This document shows positions 43,240-50,769 of a stretch of 64,000 nt of DNA, one piece after another. The notes under the pieces are model-generated. The model was not told the origin of the DNA. It saw only the letters and a list, made by a program, of their open reading frames with translations, and did not search any database. The position numbers were made by a program, and so were the translations under genes. Source of the DNA: Sulfuricaulis limicola (lineage in GTDB: Bacteria > Pseudomonadota > Gammaproteobacteria > Acidiferrobacterales > Sulfurifustaceae); assembly GCF_002355735.1 (NCBI RefSeq), contig NZ_AP014879.1:2318501-2382500 (forward strand), given 5' to 3'. Position 1 is the stretch's first letter. Each line of letters starts with the position of its first letter.

Positions 43240-43698
43240 CTACTTGGCGGGTTTCGGATTTCGACTAATGATGCCTTCCACTATTCCGACGGCATCCTCG
43301 ACATATCTTAAGCACTGTGTCAGCTTGACGTCCTTCTCCATAAATTCCTTCAGACCTTCTTCGCTGAACACGTTGAGCCCGATAAGCTCATGACAGTTAA
43401 GCTTGCCATGGCGGGCTTTGAATTCCTCGACAAATCTGCCGACTTTTTCAAAAGTGTTTTGAAAGGCTTCTGAATCGTCAGGCTCTGCCATACCATAATG
43501 CAAGCCAAGCACCATCAGGGCTCCGGTTACGGCACCACATTCCCCGCCCAGTCCGGAACCCCCAGCAAGCGGATTGGCTATTTTCCGGGCCAGAACCGGA
43601 TCAAGCCCATAATCTGATGCAAACGCTTCCAGCACGGACTGAGAACAGTGGAATCCTTCCGTGAAACGTTTGGTCGCGATGTCGCATTTCGTATCCAT
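43240..43698 (-). CDS. C_GCAxxG_C_C family redox-type protein
   Basis: A 152-residue protein of the C_GCAxxG_C_C family, whose members have spaced conserved cysteines and are thought to be redox-active; no reaction is established. Visible motifs: FHCSQSVLEAF near the N terminus, GGSGLGGECGAVTGALMVLG in the middle, then CHELIGL and a late cysteine in LTQCLRYVEDAV. No signal peptide is seen, so it is probably cytoplasmic. It is divergent from a LysR-type regulator across a 125-base spacer holding two matching operator-like boxes. Base composition is less GC-rich than the ribosomal cluster, which suggests acquisition. Confidence 0.85.
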   Translation of the reverse strand: MDTKCDIATKRFTEGFHCSQSVLEAFASDYGLDPVLARKIANPLAGGSGLGGECGAVTGALMVLGLHYGMAEPDDSEAFQNTFEKVGRFVEEFKARHGKLNCHELIGLNVFSEEGLKEFMEKDVKLTQCLRYVEDAVGIVEGIISRNPKPAK

Positions 43699-43755
43699 TC
43701 CTTACCCCCTTCAAAAGTTGCGCGTTCACCAATCTCTTTGGAATAATGTAGCCAA

Positions 43756-43768
43756 TCGATATATTCGA
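43756..43768. promoter_or_regulatory. candidate LysR-type box 1
   Basis: TCGATATATTCGA has the T-N11-A form of LysR operators and TCGA half-sites on both sides. An almost matching box lies 41 bases away at 43797-43809. It is 58 bases from the start of the C_GCAxxG gene. Confidence 0.55.
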
Positions 43769-43796
43769 ATCAAACAGATGTTTCCGATAGCAGCAA

Positions 43797-43809
43797 TCGA
43801 AAATATCGA
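43797..43809. promoter_or_regulatory. candidate LysR-type box 2
   Basis: TCGAAAATATCGA, the same TCGA-N5-TCGA dyad as box 1 with AA before it in both cases. It lies 15 bases before the lysR-type start, a position suited to autoregulation. Confidence 0.55.
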
Positions 43810-43823
43810 ACGAGGCCGAACGT

Positions 43824-44705
43824 ATGGAATTACGCCAGCTGAAGACATTTCAAACCGTCGCGCGACTGATGAGCTTCAATCGTGCCGCCAAGATCCTGAA
43901 CTATTCCCAATCGGCGATTTCAACGCAGATCTCGCTGCTGGAGCAGGAGCTCGACGTCAAGCTCTTTAACCGGCTGGGCAACCGGATCTGTCTCACCGAG
44001 GCAGGACGCATGCTGGTGGGCTATTCGCAGAAATTGCTCGATATCGAACAGGAAACATTGTCGAAGGTGTCGGGCAAGGAAGAACCGCAGGGCTCCATCT
44101 CCATCCGGATTCCCCAGAGTATCGCCACCTACCTGTTGCCATCGGTGTTGTCCAAGTTTCAGGCCCGTTACCCCAAGGTAGGATTCGATGTCAGCACCTG
44201 CGCCTACGAGGCGTTGATCCACGAGACGAAAACAGGGATCACCGACCTCGCGTTCTTGCTGGCAGACAGCATCCCGTTTCCGGAATTGAAAACCGAAGTG
44301 CTGAGATTCGAGCGGCTGGTGCTGGTTGCGAGTCCCGACCACCCGCTGTCGGCGCTATCGAGCATGCAGATCAGCGACCTTGCCGGCCAGACGATCCTTT
44401 TGCCGAAACACGACTGTAGCTACAAGATGACCTTCCAACAGGCATTGGCCGAGGGAAAGGCTGCGCCGGCGCGCTTCATCGAGCTGAACAGCATAGAGGC
44501 CATCAAGCAATGCGTGTTCAAGGGGATTGGGGTGGCCATGTTTCCCCTGTTGGCCATCAGAGAGGAACTCGCTCAACAAACCATGACCATCCTTCCGTGG
44601 CCGGACGATCCGCTGGAAACTGGGATATTGATGATCTGGCACAAGGATAAGTGGCTGTCCCCGGTCTTGAAGGACTTTATGGAAACGGTGCGCGAGGTGC
44701 TGTAG
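43824..44705 (+). CDS. LysR-family transcriptional regulator
   Basis: A 293-residue regulator. The N-terminal winged helix (MELRQLKTFQTVARLMSFNR, then AAKILNYSQSAISTQISLLE) is a clear LysR HTH. Residues from about 90 form the periplasmic-binding-like effector domain. The effector is not recognisable. Divergent placement relative to the C_GCAxxG gene and two T-N11-A boxes between them suggest that it controls that gene and itself. Codon and base composition are milder than the neighbours, consistent with transfer as a pair. Confidence 0.92.
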   Translation: MELRQLKTFQTVARLMSFNRAAKILNYSQSAISTQISLLEQELDVKLFNRLGNRICLTEAGRMLVGYSQKLLDIEQETLSKVSGKEEPQGSISIRIPQSIATYLLPSVLSKFQARYPKVGFDVSTCAYEALIHETKTGITDLAFLLADSIPFPELKTEVLRFERLVLVASPDHPLSALSSMQISDLAGQTILLPKHDCSYKMTFQQALAEGKAAPARFIELNSIEAIKQCVFKGIGVAMFPLLAIREELAQQTMTILPWPDDPLETGILMIWHKDKWLSPVLKDFMETVREVL

Positions 44706-44723
44706 AGACGCGCACAGGCGCAG

Positions 44724-44945
44724 TCAGAATAAACCTAACACAGCGGCTAAGCCTTTTTCACGAACTCCGATGTTCATCCCCATTACGCCTATTCTTGCAA
44801 GATCTTTATCATAAAAATACTGATAGTTCTTTACATCATCATGAACACGGTGTCCTTCGACGTTCTCGACAAGGACATGAAGTTCTTGCAAGGATGGCGC
44901 GGCCGGGGCTTCTGACCGCCACTGATGCATCGCCAGGGATGGCAT
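44724..44945 (-). pseudogene. possible gene remnant, unknown family
   Basis: An open frame of up to 73 codons. Its protein-like part runs from SLQELHVLVENVEGHRVHDD through YQYFYDKDLARIGVMGMNIG to a normal stop. I do not recognise it. The DNA is more A+T rich than its surroundings and sits beside a tRNA and a repeat, so a leftover C-terminal fragment of a lost gene is the likeliest reading; it could also be noncoding. Confidence 0.3.
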
Positions 44946-44948
44946 GTA

Positions 44949-45024
<76 letters not shown>

Positions 45025-45083
45025 ATAAATCAGAAATCGTTCCTGCCGTCCCTGGCGTTACAGTCCAGCCAGCTGAAACCCCG

Positions 45084-45156
45084 GCCCGCACATCCCTGTG
45101 CGGGCGCTCGGCGGCGCGAGAGTCCACCGGACTCTCGTGAAATCCCCGCCTCACCC
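45084..45156 (-). repeat. structured repeat family, copy B
   Basis: On the minus strand: GGGTGAGGCGGGG, an 11-pair hairpin (45115-45125 with 45129-45139, one G-T pair), a GCCGAGCG spacer, and a nine-pair hairpin (45084-45092 with 45097-45105, loop TCCC on the plus strand). Compared with copy A, the first stem swaps a C-G pair for A-T in both arms, so pairing is kept. Confidence 0.8.
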
Positions 45157-45174
45157 AACTGAGCTATGCGGGCA
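45155..45174 (-). repeat. 20-base duplicate of the tRNA-Thr 5' end
   Basis: These 20 bases are identical to 45006-45025, the first 19 bases of tRNA-Thr(TGT) and one flanking base. The copy stops exactly where structured repeat B begins. It is a broken tandem tRNA copy or a direct repeat left by insertion. Confidence 0.85.
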
Positions 45175-45195
45175 CAAAGCGGATACGACATGGCA

Positions 45196-45201
45196 AGTAT
45201 A
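45196..45201 (-). promoter_or_regulatory. -10 box upstream of the tRNA-Thr(TGT) region
   Basis: Minus-strand TATACT lies about 22 bases before the truncated tRNA copy. The expected -35 area is GC-rich with only a weak match (TGGGCT). It probably marks the ancestral promoter of the tRNA array, now reading the truncated copy, the repeat and tRNA-Thr. Confidence 0.45.
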
Positions 45202-45225
45202 ACCGCCCGCGGCGGTGCAGCCCAC

Positions 45226-45960
45226 TCAGCCCGGCGCGTTGTCGCGCAGCCCGGGCGGTTTGGCCGGCGGCGGGCTGCTGCCGGCCGGGCACGCGATTTC
45301 CTGCACCTGCACGTCCTTCGCCGCCCAGTCGATCTGCCTGAGCTTGCCCTGCGTTTCCGCCGGCGCCCGCACGGCCACGTCCAGCCAGAAACGCGTGCGC
45401 GTCTGCTGAAACGGCTGAATCCTGGCTTGGATTTTTTTGGCCGCCAGTTCGCGCACGCGGCTGGCAGCGTTGGCCTCGACGGTGAACAGGCCGAGGGAGA
45501 TGGCGTTTTGCATGCCCTCCTCCTGCATCAGCGCATGATCCTTGAACCCAAGCCGGGTGAGTTCCTGGCGCTTGCGTTCCGCGGCCTTCGGGGACGATAG
45601 CGGCGGGAGATACACGAGATAACCGGTCACGCTGCGGGTCTCCTCGGCGCGGCGGGAATACGTGAGCGGCAGTTCATTCAGGCGCGTCTCCGCCCGCGCC
45701 ACGAGATCGACATCCGGAAACGGGCCGATATGGAAACAGGCGGGCGCCACGCTGGCCGTCAATTCCGCATTCGCCGGCGGCGGCTGTTTGCGCGGCACGA
45801 GTTTCACGCCCGGTTCGTTTAACAGGCGCATTTTCTCCGGCGCCACCGGTGCACGCGCCGCGCGCGTTTCCTCCACCGGCGCGTCCTGGTACCAGCTGGC
45901 CCACATCCACAGCCCGATATTGGCCAGCACCAGCGCGGCGAAAATCCATTTGAGTTTCAT
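45226..45960 (-). CDS. SPOR-domain protein, single membrane anchor
   Basis: A 244-residue protein with one N-terminal membrane segment (KWIFAALVLANIGLWMWASW), a proline-rich linker and, from about residue 75, a SPOR-like module (HIGPFPDVDLVARAETRLNE ... LGLFTVEANAASRVRELAAK). SPOR domains bind denuded peptidoglycan at the septum. The neighbourhood birA-coaX-SPOR protein is conserved in Pseudomonas and relatives. Its ATG overlaps the coaX stop by four bases, so translation is coupled. The role in cell-wall binding is inferred from the domain only. Confidence 0.82.
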   Translation of the reverse strand: MKLKWIFAALVLANIGLWMWASWYQDAPVEETRAARAPVAPEKMRLLNEPGVKLVPRKQPPPANAELTASVAPACFHIGPFPDVDLVARAETRLNELPLTYSRRAEETRSVTGYLVYLPPLSSPKAAERKRQELTRLGFKDHALMQEEGMQNAISLGLFTVEANAASRVRELAAKKIQARIQPFQQTRTRFWLDVAVRAPAETQGKLRQIDWAAKDVQVQEIACPAGSSPPPAKPPGLRDNAPG

Positions 45961-46697
45961 AGGCTGTCCGCGATCCGCGCCAGGCCCTTGAGCACCAGGT
46001 CCGGCACCATGGTGGCCGGCACGCGCAAATGCGCCGCCAGCGCCGGCGCATCACCGCCGGTGAGAAAAATCTCCATGGGTTTACCGAGGCTGCGCCGGTA
46101 TTCGTCAATCAGACGTTCCACCGCGCCCGCCAGTCCGAACAGGGTACCGGCCGCCACGCCATCCGCGGTGGCACGGGCGAGACAATCCGCCGCGTTGCCT
46201 TCCGCCGGCGCAATGGCCACCGTGCCCCGCGCCAGGCTGTCGCGCAACAGCCGCAAGCCCGGAAAAATCGCGCCGCCAAGAAATTCACCCTTGGCCGACA
46301 GTGCCTCCACCGTCACGGCAGTGCCGGCATCCACCACGCACGCCGCCGAATCAGTCAATCCGCGCACACCAATCAGAGCCGCCCAGCGGTCGGCGCCCAA
46401 TTGTTCCGGTTTGCGATAAAGATTTTTTACGCCGAGCTGCTGCGCTTGCGGACGCACAATATGCGGCGTGACCGACCAGCGCGTCTGCGCCCATCGTTCT
46501 AACGCATCCAATCGCTCCGGGCTGGAAACGCTGCATGCGATCACGCGCTGCGGTTTTTCGATTTTTCCCCACGCCTTGTCGAACAAGGATTCGATATTTT
46601 TTTCGCTGTCGAGCAAAACCGCATCGGCGCGCCACACTCCGGCAGCGTGTTGCGCCCACTTCAGGCGGCTGTTGCCGAGATCGATTAACAGGTTCAT
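45957..46697 (-). CDS. coaX: type III pantothenate kinase
   Basis: CoaX phosphorylates pantothenate in the first step of coenzyme A synthesis; type III enzymes need a monovalent cation and resist CoA feedback. The 246 residues show the family motifs: phosphate-binding DLGNSRLKWAQ at the N terminus, GADRWAALIGVRGL, and VVDAGTAVTVEAL. It lies 14 bases after birA and overlaps the SPOR gene by four. Confidence 0.95.
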   Translation of the reverse strand: MNLLIDLGNSRLKWAQHAAGVWRADAVLLDSEKNIESLFDKAWGKIEKPQRVIACSVSSPERLDALERWAQTRWSVTPHIVRPQAQQLGVKNLYRKPEQLGADRWAALIGVRGLTDSAACVVDAGTAVTVEALSAKGEFLGGAIFPGLRLLRDSLARGTVAIAPAEGNAADCLARATADGVAAGTLFGLAGAVERLIDEYRRSLGKPMEIFLTGGDAPALAAHLRVPATMVPDLVLKGLARIADSL

Positions 46698-46711
46698 GCA
46701 GAATAATGACG

Positions 46712-47695
46712 TCAGGTGCGGACAGGTCTCAGGCTGACTTCACCGGAATGAAATACCTGCCGGTTCCTGGCCTGACGGACGATCAGGCCGCCGGTTTCGT
46801 CGATACCCTCGGCGGTGCCGGTGAACTCGCGCTCGCCCTGGATCAGGCGCACGCGCTTGCCATGGAACAGGTGCTGTTCCTCCCATTCCTCGCGAAACGG
46901 CGCAAAGCCCCTGGCCGCGAACAGCTGAAACATGTCCAGCAGGCGGCGCACGACCAGCGCCGCCAGGCGATTGCGATCGGTGGTCTCGCCCATGATGCCC
47001 TGCATATCGATCCACGGCTGGTCGATGTGCGCGGCGTCCTGCGGGCTGATGTAGCCATTGATGCCCACGCCGAGGATGACCCGCGTCGGCCCCGCCGCCT
47101 CGCCCTGGACATCGACCAGCAACCCGGCGAGCTTGCGATTGTCCCACAGCACGTCATTCGGCCACTTGAGCCCCGCGCCGGACACGCCGTATTGCTCCAG
47201 CGCGCGCAACAGTGCGACGCCGGCCGCCAGGCTCAGGCCCGACACCAGGCCGGGTCCGCCAGGAAAACGCCAGGCCATGGACAGCATGAGATTGCAGTAA
47301 GGCGTCGTGACCCAGGAACGGCCGCGCCGCCCGCGCCCGCCCGACTGGGCCTCGGCCGCGCAGGTGGCGCCGTTGATGTCCTCGTCCACCGCGACCTGTT
47401 CGGCGAGCCAGCGATTGGTGGAATCGACTTCGTCGAGGAGATGCAGGCGGTCACGGACCGATGTTGCCGTCTCGCCCATCAGCTTCAAAATCCGGGAACG
47501 ATCCAGCAGCGTCAACGGCGATTCAAGTTTGTAGCCGCGGCCGGTCACACGGTGAACCTCGAGACCCGATTGCGCGAGATGATGGACGTTCTTGCAAACC
47601 GCGGCGCGCGTGATGCCGAGTTTTTTTCCCAGATCGGTGCCCGAATGAAAGCTGCCATCGGACAACAGCTTCAGGATTTCGGCGCGCGTGGACAT
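46712..47695 (-). CDS. birA: bifunctional biotin-protein ligase/biotin operon repressor
   Basis: BirA activates biotin to biotinyl-AMP, attaches it to carboxyl carrier proteins and, when saturated, represses biotin genes. The 327-residue protein has an N-terminal winged helix (SDGSFHSGTDLGKKLGITRA), so it is the regulatory Group II type. The ligase motif SGGRGRRGRSWVT follows, and then KWPNDVLWDNRKLAG and the C-terminal SH3-like domain. It is first in the operon birA-coaX-SPOR. Confidence 0.96.
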   Translation of the reverse strand: MSTRAEILKLLSDGSFHSGTDLGKKLGITRAAVCKNVHHLAQSGLEVHRVTGRGYKLESPLTLLDRSRILKLMGETATSVRDRLHLLDEVDSTNRWLAEQVAVDEDINGATCAAEAQSGGRGRRGRSWVTTPYCNLMLSMAWRFPGGPGLVSGLSLAAGVALLRALEQYGVSGAGLKWPNDVLWDNRKLAGLLVDVQGEAAGPTRVILGVGINGYISPQDAAHIDQPWIDMQGIMGETTDRNRLAALVVRRLLDMFQLFAARGFAPFREEWEEQHLFHGKRVRLIQGEREFTGTAEGIDETGGLIVRQARNRQVFHSGEVSLRPVRT

Positions 47696-47785
47696 GGGGC
47701 CATTCTAACAGGGGTCATATCGGTGCGACGAGAACCGCGCCAGGCGCTGACCCGGCGGCACCGCAGCATGCGCAGCGCCGCCAAA

Positions 47786-48229
47786 CTAGCGGGAGACCAG
47801 CACCGGAATCCTGGACCGGGTCAGCACCTTCTGGGTCTCGCTGCCGAGCAGCACGCCGGCAAGTCCGTGGCGGCCGTGCGAAGCCATGAAAATAAGATCG
47901 CACTTCTGCTGCTTCGCCACGGCGAGGATGGCGTCGGCGGGAAAATCGTTGGTCACGTGGATGCACCGGCAGCGGACGCCTGCGTGTTTGGCCGCCTGCT
48001 CGATGATGCCGAGGTATCTGGCCGCCGTCTTCTCGATCATCTCGGCGTGCTCCTGCGGCGTCATGTAGTCGACCGGCACGAAGTCCCTGTACACCACGGG
48101 GGTGGCGGGCGGGGCGGCGAACAAGCCGGTAACCCTGGCACCGAGCGATTTGGCGAGCTTCACGCCATTGGCGATCGCCTTGCGCGAAAGCGCGGAGCCG
48201 TCCGTCGGGATCAGTATGTGTTTGTACAT
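47786..48229 (-). CDS. universal stress protein, UspA family
   Basis: A 147-residue single-domain Usp. It starts MYKHILIPTDGSALSRKAIA and ends with the nucleotide-binding motif GRHGLAGVLLGSETQKVLTRS, matching G-2x-G-9x-G-S/T, so ATP binding is likely. The frame extends upstream to 48496 but that part overlaps the permease and is not Usp-like. It follows the permease gene by 41 bases, and the two probably form an operon in which the Usp could modulate transport. Confidence 0.92.
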   Translation of the reverse strand: MYKHILIPTDGSALSRKAIANGVKLAKSLGARVTGLFAAPPATPVVYRDFVPVDYMTPQEHAEMIEKTAARYLGIIEQAAKHAGVRCRCIHVTNDFPADAILAVAKQQKCDLIFMASHGRHGLAGVLLGSETQKVLTRSRIPVLVSR

Positions 48230-48270
48230 GTCGTCTCCTTGTCGCTGAAGTTGTGCTGCCGGCATCCCGC

Positions 48271-49587
48271 TCACTTCATGTAGGGCAGAACCCAGATCAA
48301 CATCCCGAATGCATAGCATACGCCGGCGGCAACCAGCGTGAACGGCACGCTCCAGGACAGAAACTCGCGCAACGAGACCTTGCGCTGCTCCTCGCGCTCG
48401 CAGATGCCCAGCGCGACGAAGAGCGCGGGCGCCCCGGCGATCGTGAGGTTGCTCCCGAGCGTACCTGCCCACACCAGCATCCACCACAGCGGCCATGATT
48501 CCACGCCGGCGCTCTTCAAGTCGCGGATCGTGTAGAGGAACGTAAGGATGTAGGCGTCATGCTCGACCATGCCGACGATGGGAACGGTGACCCAGTAGAG
48601 CAGCGTGGCGCCCAGCGCCAGGTTCGCCTGAAAGATGGGCGTCAGCCCATGGGCCAGCAACTCGAGTATCTTCATCTTTTCGAGCCCGCCCACGAGGGCA
48701 AACAGCGCGATGTAGAAGAAAATCGCGCGCCAGTCGAGGTCCTGAATTATCTCCTCGAATGTGGGCGCCTTCACCCGCTTGCCGAGCAATTCCAGCAACA
48801 GCACCAGCGTCACGGCACCGGTGAGCGCGATGAATCCCAGCTTCATCTGCAACACCTCCCGGAAAGCCATAGCCAGCACCGTGAGCAGGAACCACCCCAC
48901 CACCAGCGTCGCGAACAGCGGGTCCGGGATTCTGGCTTCGATGCCGACGTCCCCGGCTGACGTCACGCGACGCCCGATGGCGCGGAAACCATACGCGTAC
49001 ATGGCACCGAGGGTGATCGCGAAGGTCACCATGAGAATCGGAAACGAGGACGGCCGGCCGAACTGCCAGATGAAATCCCCGAACTCCGCGCCGGAAACAC
49101 TGTGGAGCATCTGCGGCGGCAGATCACCGAGCAGCAGCGCCGTGCCCATGAAGTTGGCGCTGAAACCGATCATGAGGATGAGGGGCGTGATCGGAATCTT
49201 CAGCGCCCGCGCCAGCGGCAGCGCCACCGGCGCCATCATCAGGATGGTCACCACGTTGTCCACGAACATCGAGATCACGCCCGCCAGCACCGAGAGCAGC
49301 ATGACCAGCAGGCCGGGCCGCCCCCCGGAGAGACGCAACGCCTGCAGCGCGAGCCAGCTTGGCACGCCGGTCTTGCCGAAGTAACCGGCGATGACCCAGA
49401 TGCTGACGAGGATCGCCATCACGTTCCAGTCCACGTACTGGAAGGCGTCGATCTCGCTCATGACACCGATCCAGATCATCAGCGAGGCTCCCACCATGGC
49501 GGCCACGGCATTGTCGACAACGTTGCTGATCACGACCAGGATCGTGACAACGAACACCGCGAGCGCCACCCACTGCATCAAGTCCAT
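48271..49587 (-). CDS. SLC13/ArsB-like anion permease
   Basis: A 438-residue integral membrane protein with about eleven or twelve helices, of the ion-transporter superfamily that includes ArsB, NhaD and SLC13 carriers. The two inverted halves show the re-entrant motifs SMFVDNVVTILMMAPVALPL and WAGTLGSNLTIAGAPALFVA. Substrate is not determinable: sodium/proton exchange, arsenite or dicarboxylate transport are all possible. The partner universal stress protein gene follows. About 200 bases upstream contain no gene and presumably the promoter. Confidence 0.82.
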   Translation of the reverse strand: MDLMQWVALAVFVVTILVVISNVVDNAVAAMVGASLMIWIGVMSEIDAFQYVDWNVMAILVSIWVIAGYFGKTGVPSWLALQALRLSGGRPGLLVMLLSVLAGVISMFVDNVVTILMMAPVALPLARALKIPITPLILMIGFSANFMGTALLLGDLPPQMLHSVSGAEFGDFIWQFGRPSSFPILMVTFAITLGAMYAYGFRAIGRRVTSAGDVGIEARIPDPLFATLVVGWFLLTVLAMAFREVLQMKLGFIALTGAVTLVLLLELLGKRVKAPTFEEIIQDLDWRAIFFYIALFALVGGLEKMKILELLAHGLTPIFQANLALGATLLYWVTVPIVGMVEHDAYILTFLYTIRDLKSAGVESWPLWWMLVWAGTLGSNLTIAGAPALFVALGICEREEQRKVSLREFLSWSVPFTLVAAGVCYAFGMLIWVLPYMK

Positions 49588-49783
49588 GGAAAGGGATTTC
49601 CTGAACCGGAGATCTGGCCGAGGCCAACTGGAATGGCAGACAGGCCAACAACACTGGATGAGTTATTAATTTTCGCCTCCCCGAAAAGCCGGTGCATTGC
49701 AAATAGCGCACAGCATGACGAAATGATATCTGCATGGCGCGAAGCGGTATAGCCTCGCGCGGTCGCACAGGGGCCTGCTGCGT

Positions 49784-50665
49784 TCAGCGCGTTCCCGACA
49801 TCCGCTCGATGACCTTGACGATGGCGCTGGAATCCAGCTCGCCGTCACCGCTGCCCATGAGCGCGTTCAGATGTTGCGCCACCAGCGCCGCGCCCGGCAG
49901 GCCGATGCCCAGCCGGTGCGCGTCCTCGATGACGATACGCAGGTCCTTCTGGTGCAGCTTCACCTTGAAACCGGGCTTGAAGTCGTTGTCGAGCATGCGC
50001 TGGCCGTGCACTTCCAGGATCTTGCTGCCGGCAAAACCCCCCATCAGCGCCGCGCGCACCCGGGCGGCGTCCACGCCGTTGCGGCGCGCAAAGGTCAACG
50101 CCTCACTCACCGCCTCGATCGTGAGCGCCGCCACGATCTGATTGCAGGCCTTGGCCACCTGCCCGGCGCCGTGATCGCCCACGTGCACCACGTTCTTGCC
50201 GAGGACGTCGAACAGCGGTTTCACGCGCTGGAAGGTTGTTTCCCTGCCGCCGACCATGATCGACAGGTTGGCATTGATGGCGCCGATCTCGCCACCCGAC
50301 ACCGGCGCATCCAGCATCTCGACGCCGCGCGTCTCCAGCTCCTGCGCCAGCCGGCGTGTGCTGGCCGGCGAGATGGTGCTCATGTCCACAATCACCTGCC
50401 CGGCACGCAGCCGATGAATCAGGCCGGTCTCGCCGAGCACGATATTTTCCACGTCGGGCGTGTCCGAGACCATGATGAAAATGATCTCGGCATTCACGGC
50501 CACGTCCGCGACCGAACGACAGGCCTGCGCGCCGGCCTCCACCAGCACCTCCATCGTCACCGGCCGGCGCCCGTGCACCCACAGCGCGTGCCCGGCGCGG
50601 CGCAGATTCAGCGCCATCGGCCGGCCCATGATCCCGAGCCCGATGAATCCGAGTTTCATCGCCAT
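49784..50665 (-). CDS. tartronate semialdehyde reductase-like dehydrogenase (GarR/HIBADH family)
   Basis: A 293-residue beta-hydroxyacid dehydrogenase. It has the nucleotide-binding GFIGLGIMGRPMALNLRRAG, the substrate motif DAPVSGGEIGA, the catalytic lysine in GAGQVAKACNQIV, and the C-terminal KDLRIVIEDAHRLGIGLP. These point to 2-hydroxy-3-oxopropionate (tartronate semialdehyde) reductase, although 3-hydroxyisobutyrate dehydrogenases are close. It is last in line after the TRAP, hydroxyacid dehydrogenase and amidase genes, separated from amidase by a 104-base palindromic spacer. Confidence 0.87.
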   Translation of the reverse strand: MAMKLGFIGLGIMGRPMALNLRRAGHALWVHGRRPVTMEVLVEAGAQACRSVADVAVNAEIIFIMVSDTPDVENIVLGETGLIHRLRAGQVIVDMSTISPASTRRLAQELETRGVEMLDAPVSGGEIGAINANLSIMVGGRETTFQRVKPLFDVLGKNVVHVGDHGAGQVAKACNQIVAALTIEAVSEALTFARRNGVDAARVRAALMGGFAGSKILEVHGQRMLDNDFKPGFKVKLHQKDLRIVIEDAHRLGIGLPGAALVAQHLNALMGSGDGELDSSAIVKVIERMSGTR

Positions 50666-50693
50666 CGTCGTAGCTCCTTATATGAGTGATTTA

Positions 50694-50763
50694 GCCACAG
50701 AGATCACAGAGCTAATTAATTCAAATACTTTTTTTTCTCTGTGAACTCTGTGTGCTCTGTGGC
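50694..50763. repeat. CCACAGAG/CTCTGTGG palindromic repeat
   Basis: GCCACAGAG...CACAGAG (50694-50711) pairs with CTCTGTG...CTCTGTGGC (50737-50763) across a T-rich loop. It fills the gap between the amidase stop and the GarR-like start. Comparable CTCTGTG palindromes are scattered between genes in many proteobacteria. Confidence 0.7.
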
Positions 50764-50769
50764 AAAGAA

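Noticed and set aside
47786..48496. A longer 236-residue version of the universal stress protein
   Set aside because: The extra N terminus overlaps the permease gene and lacks similarity to Usp; the ATG at 48229 gives the canonical start.
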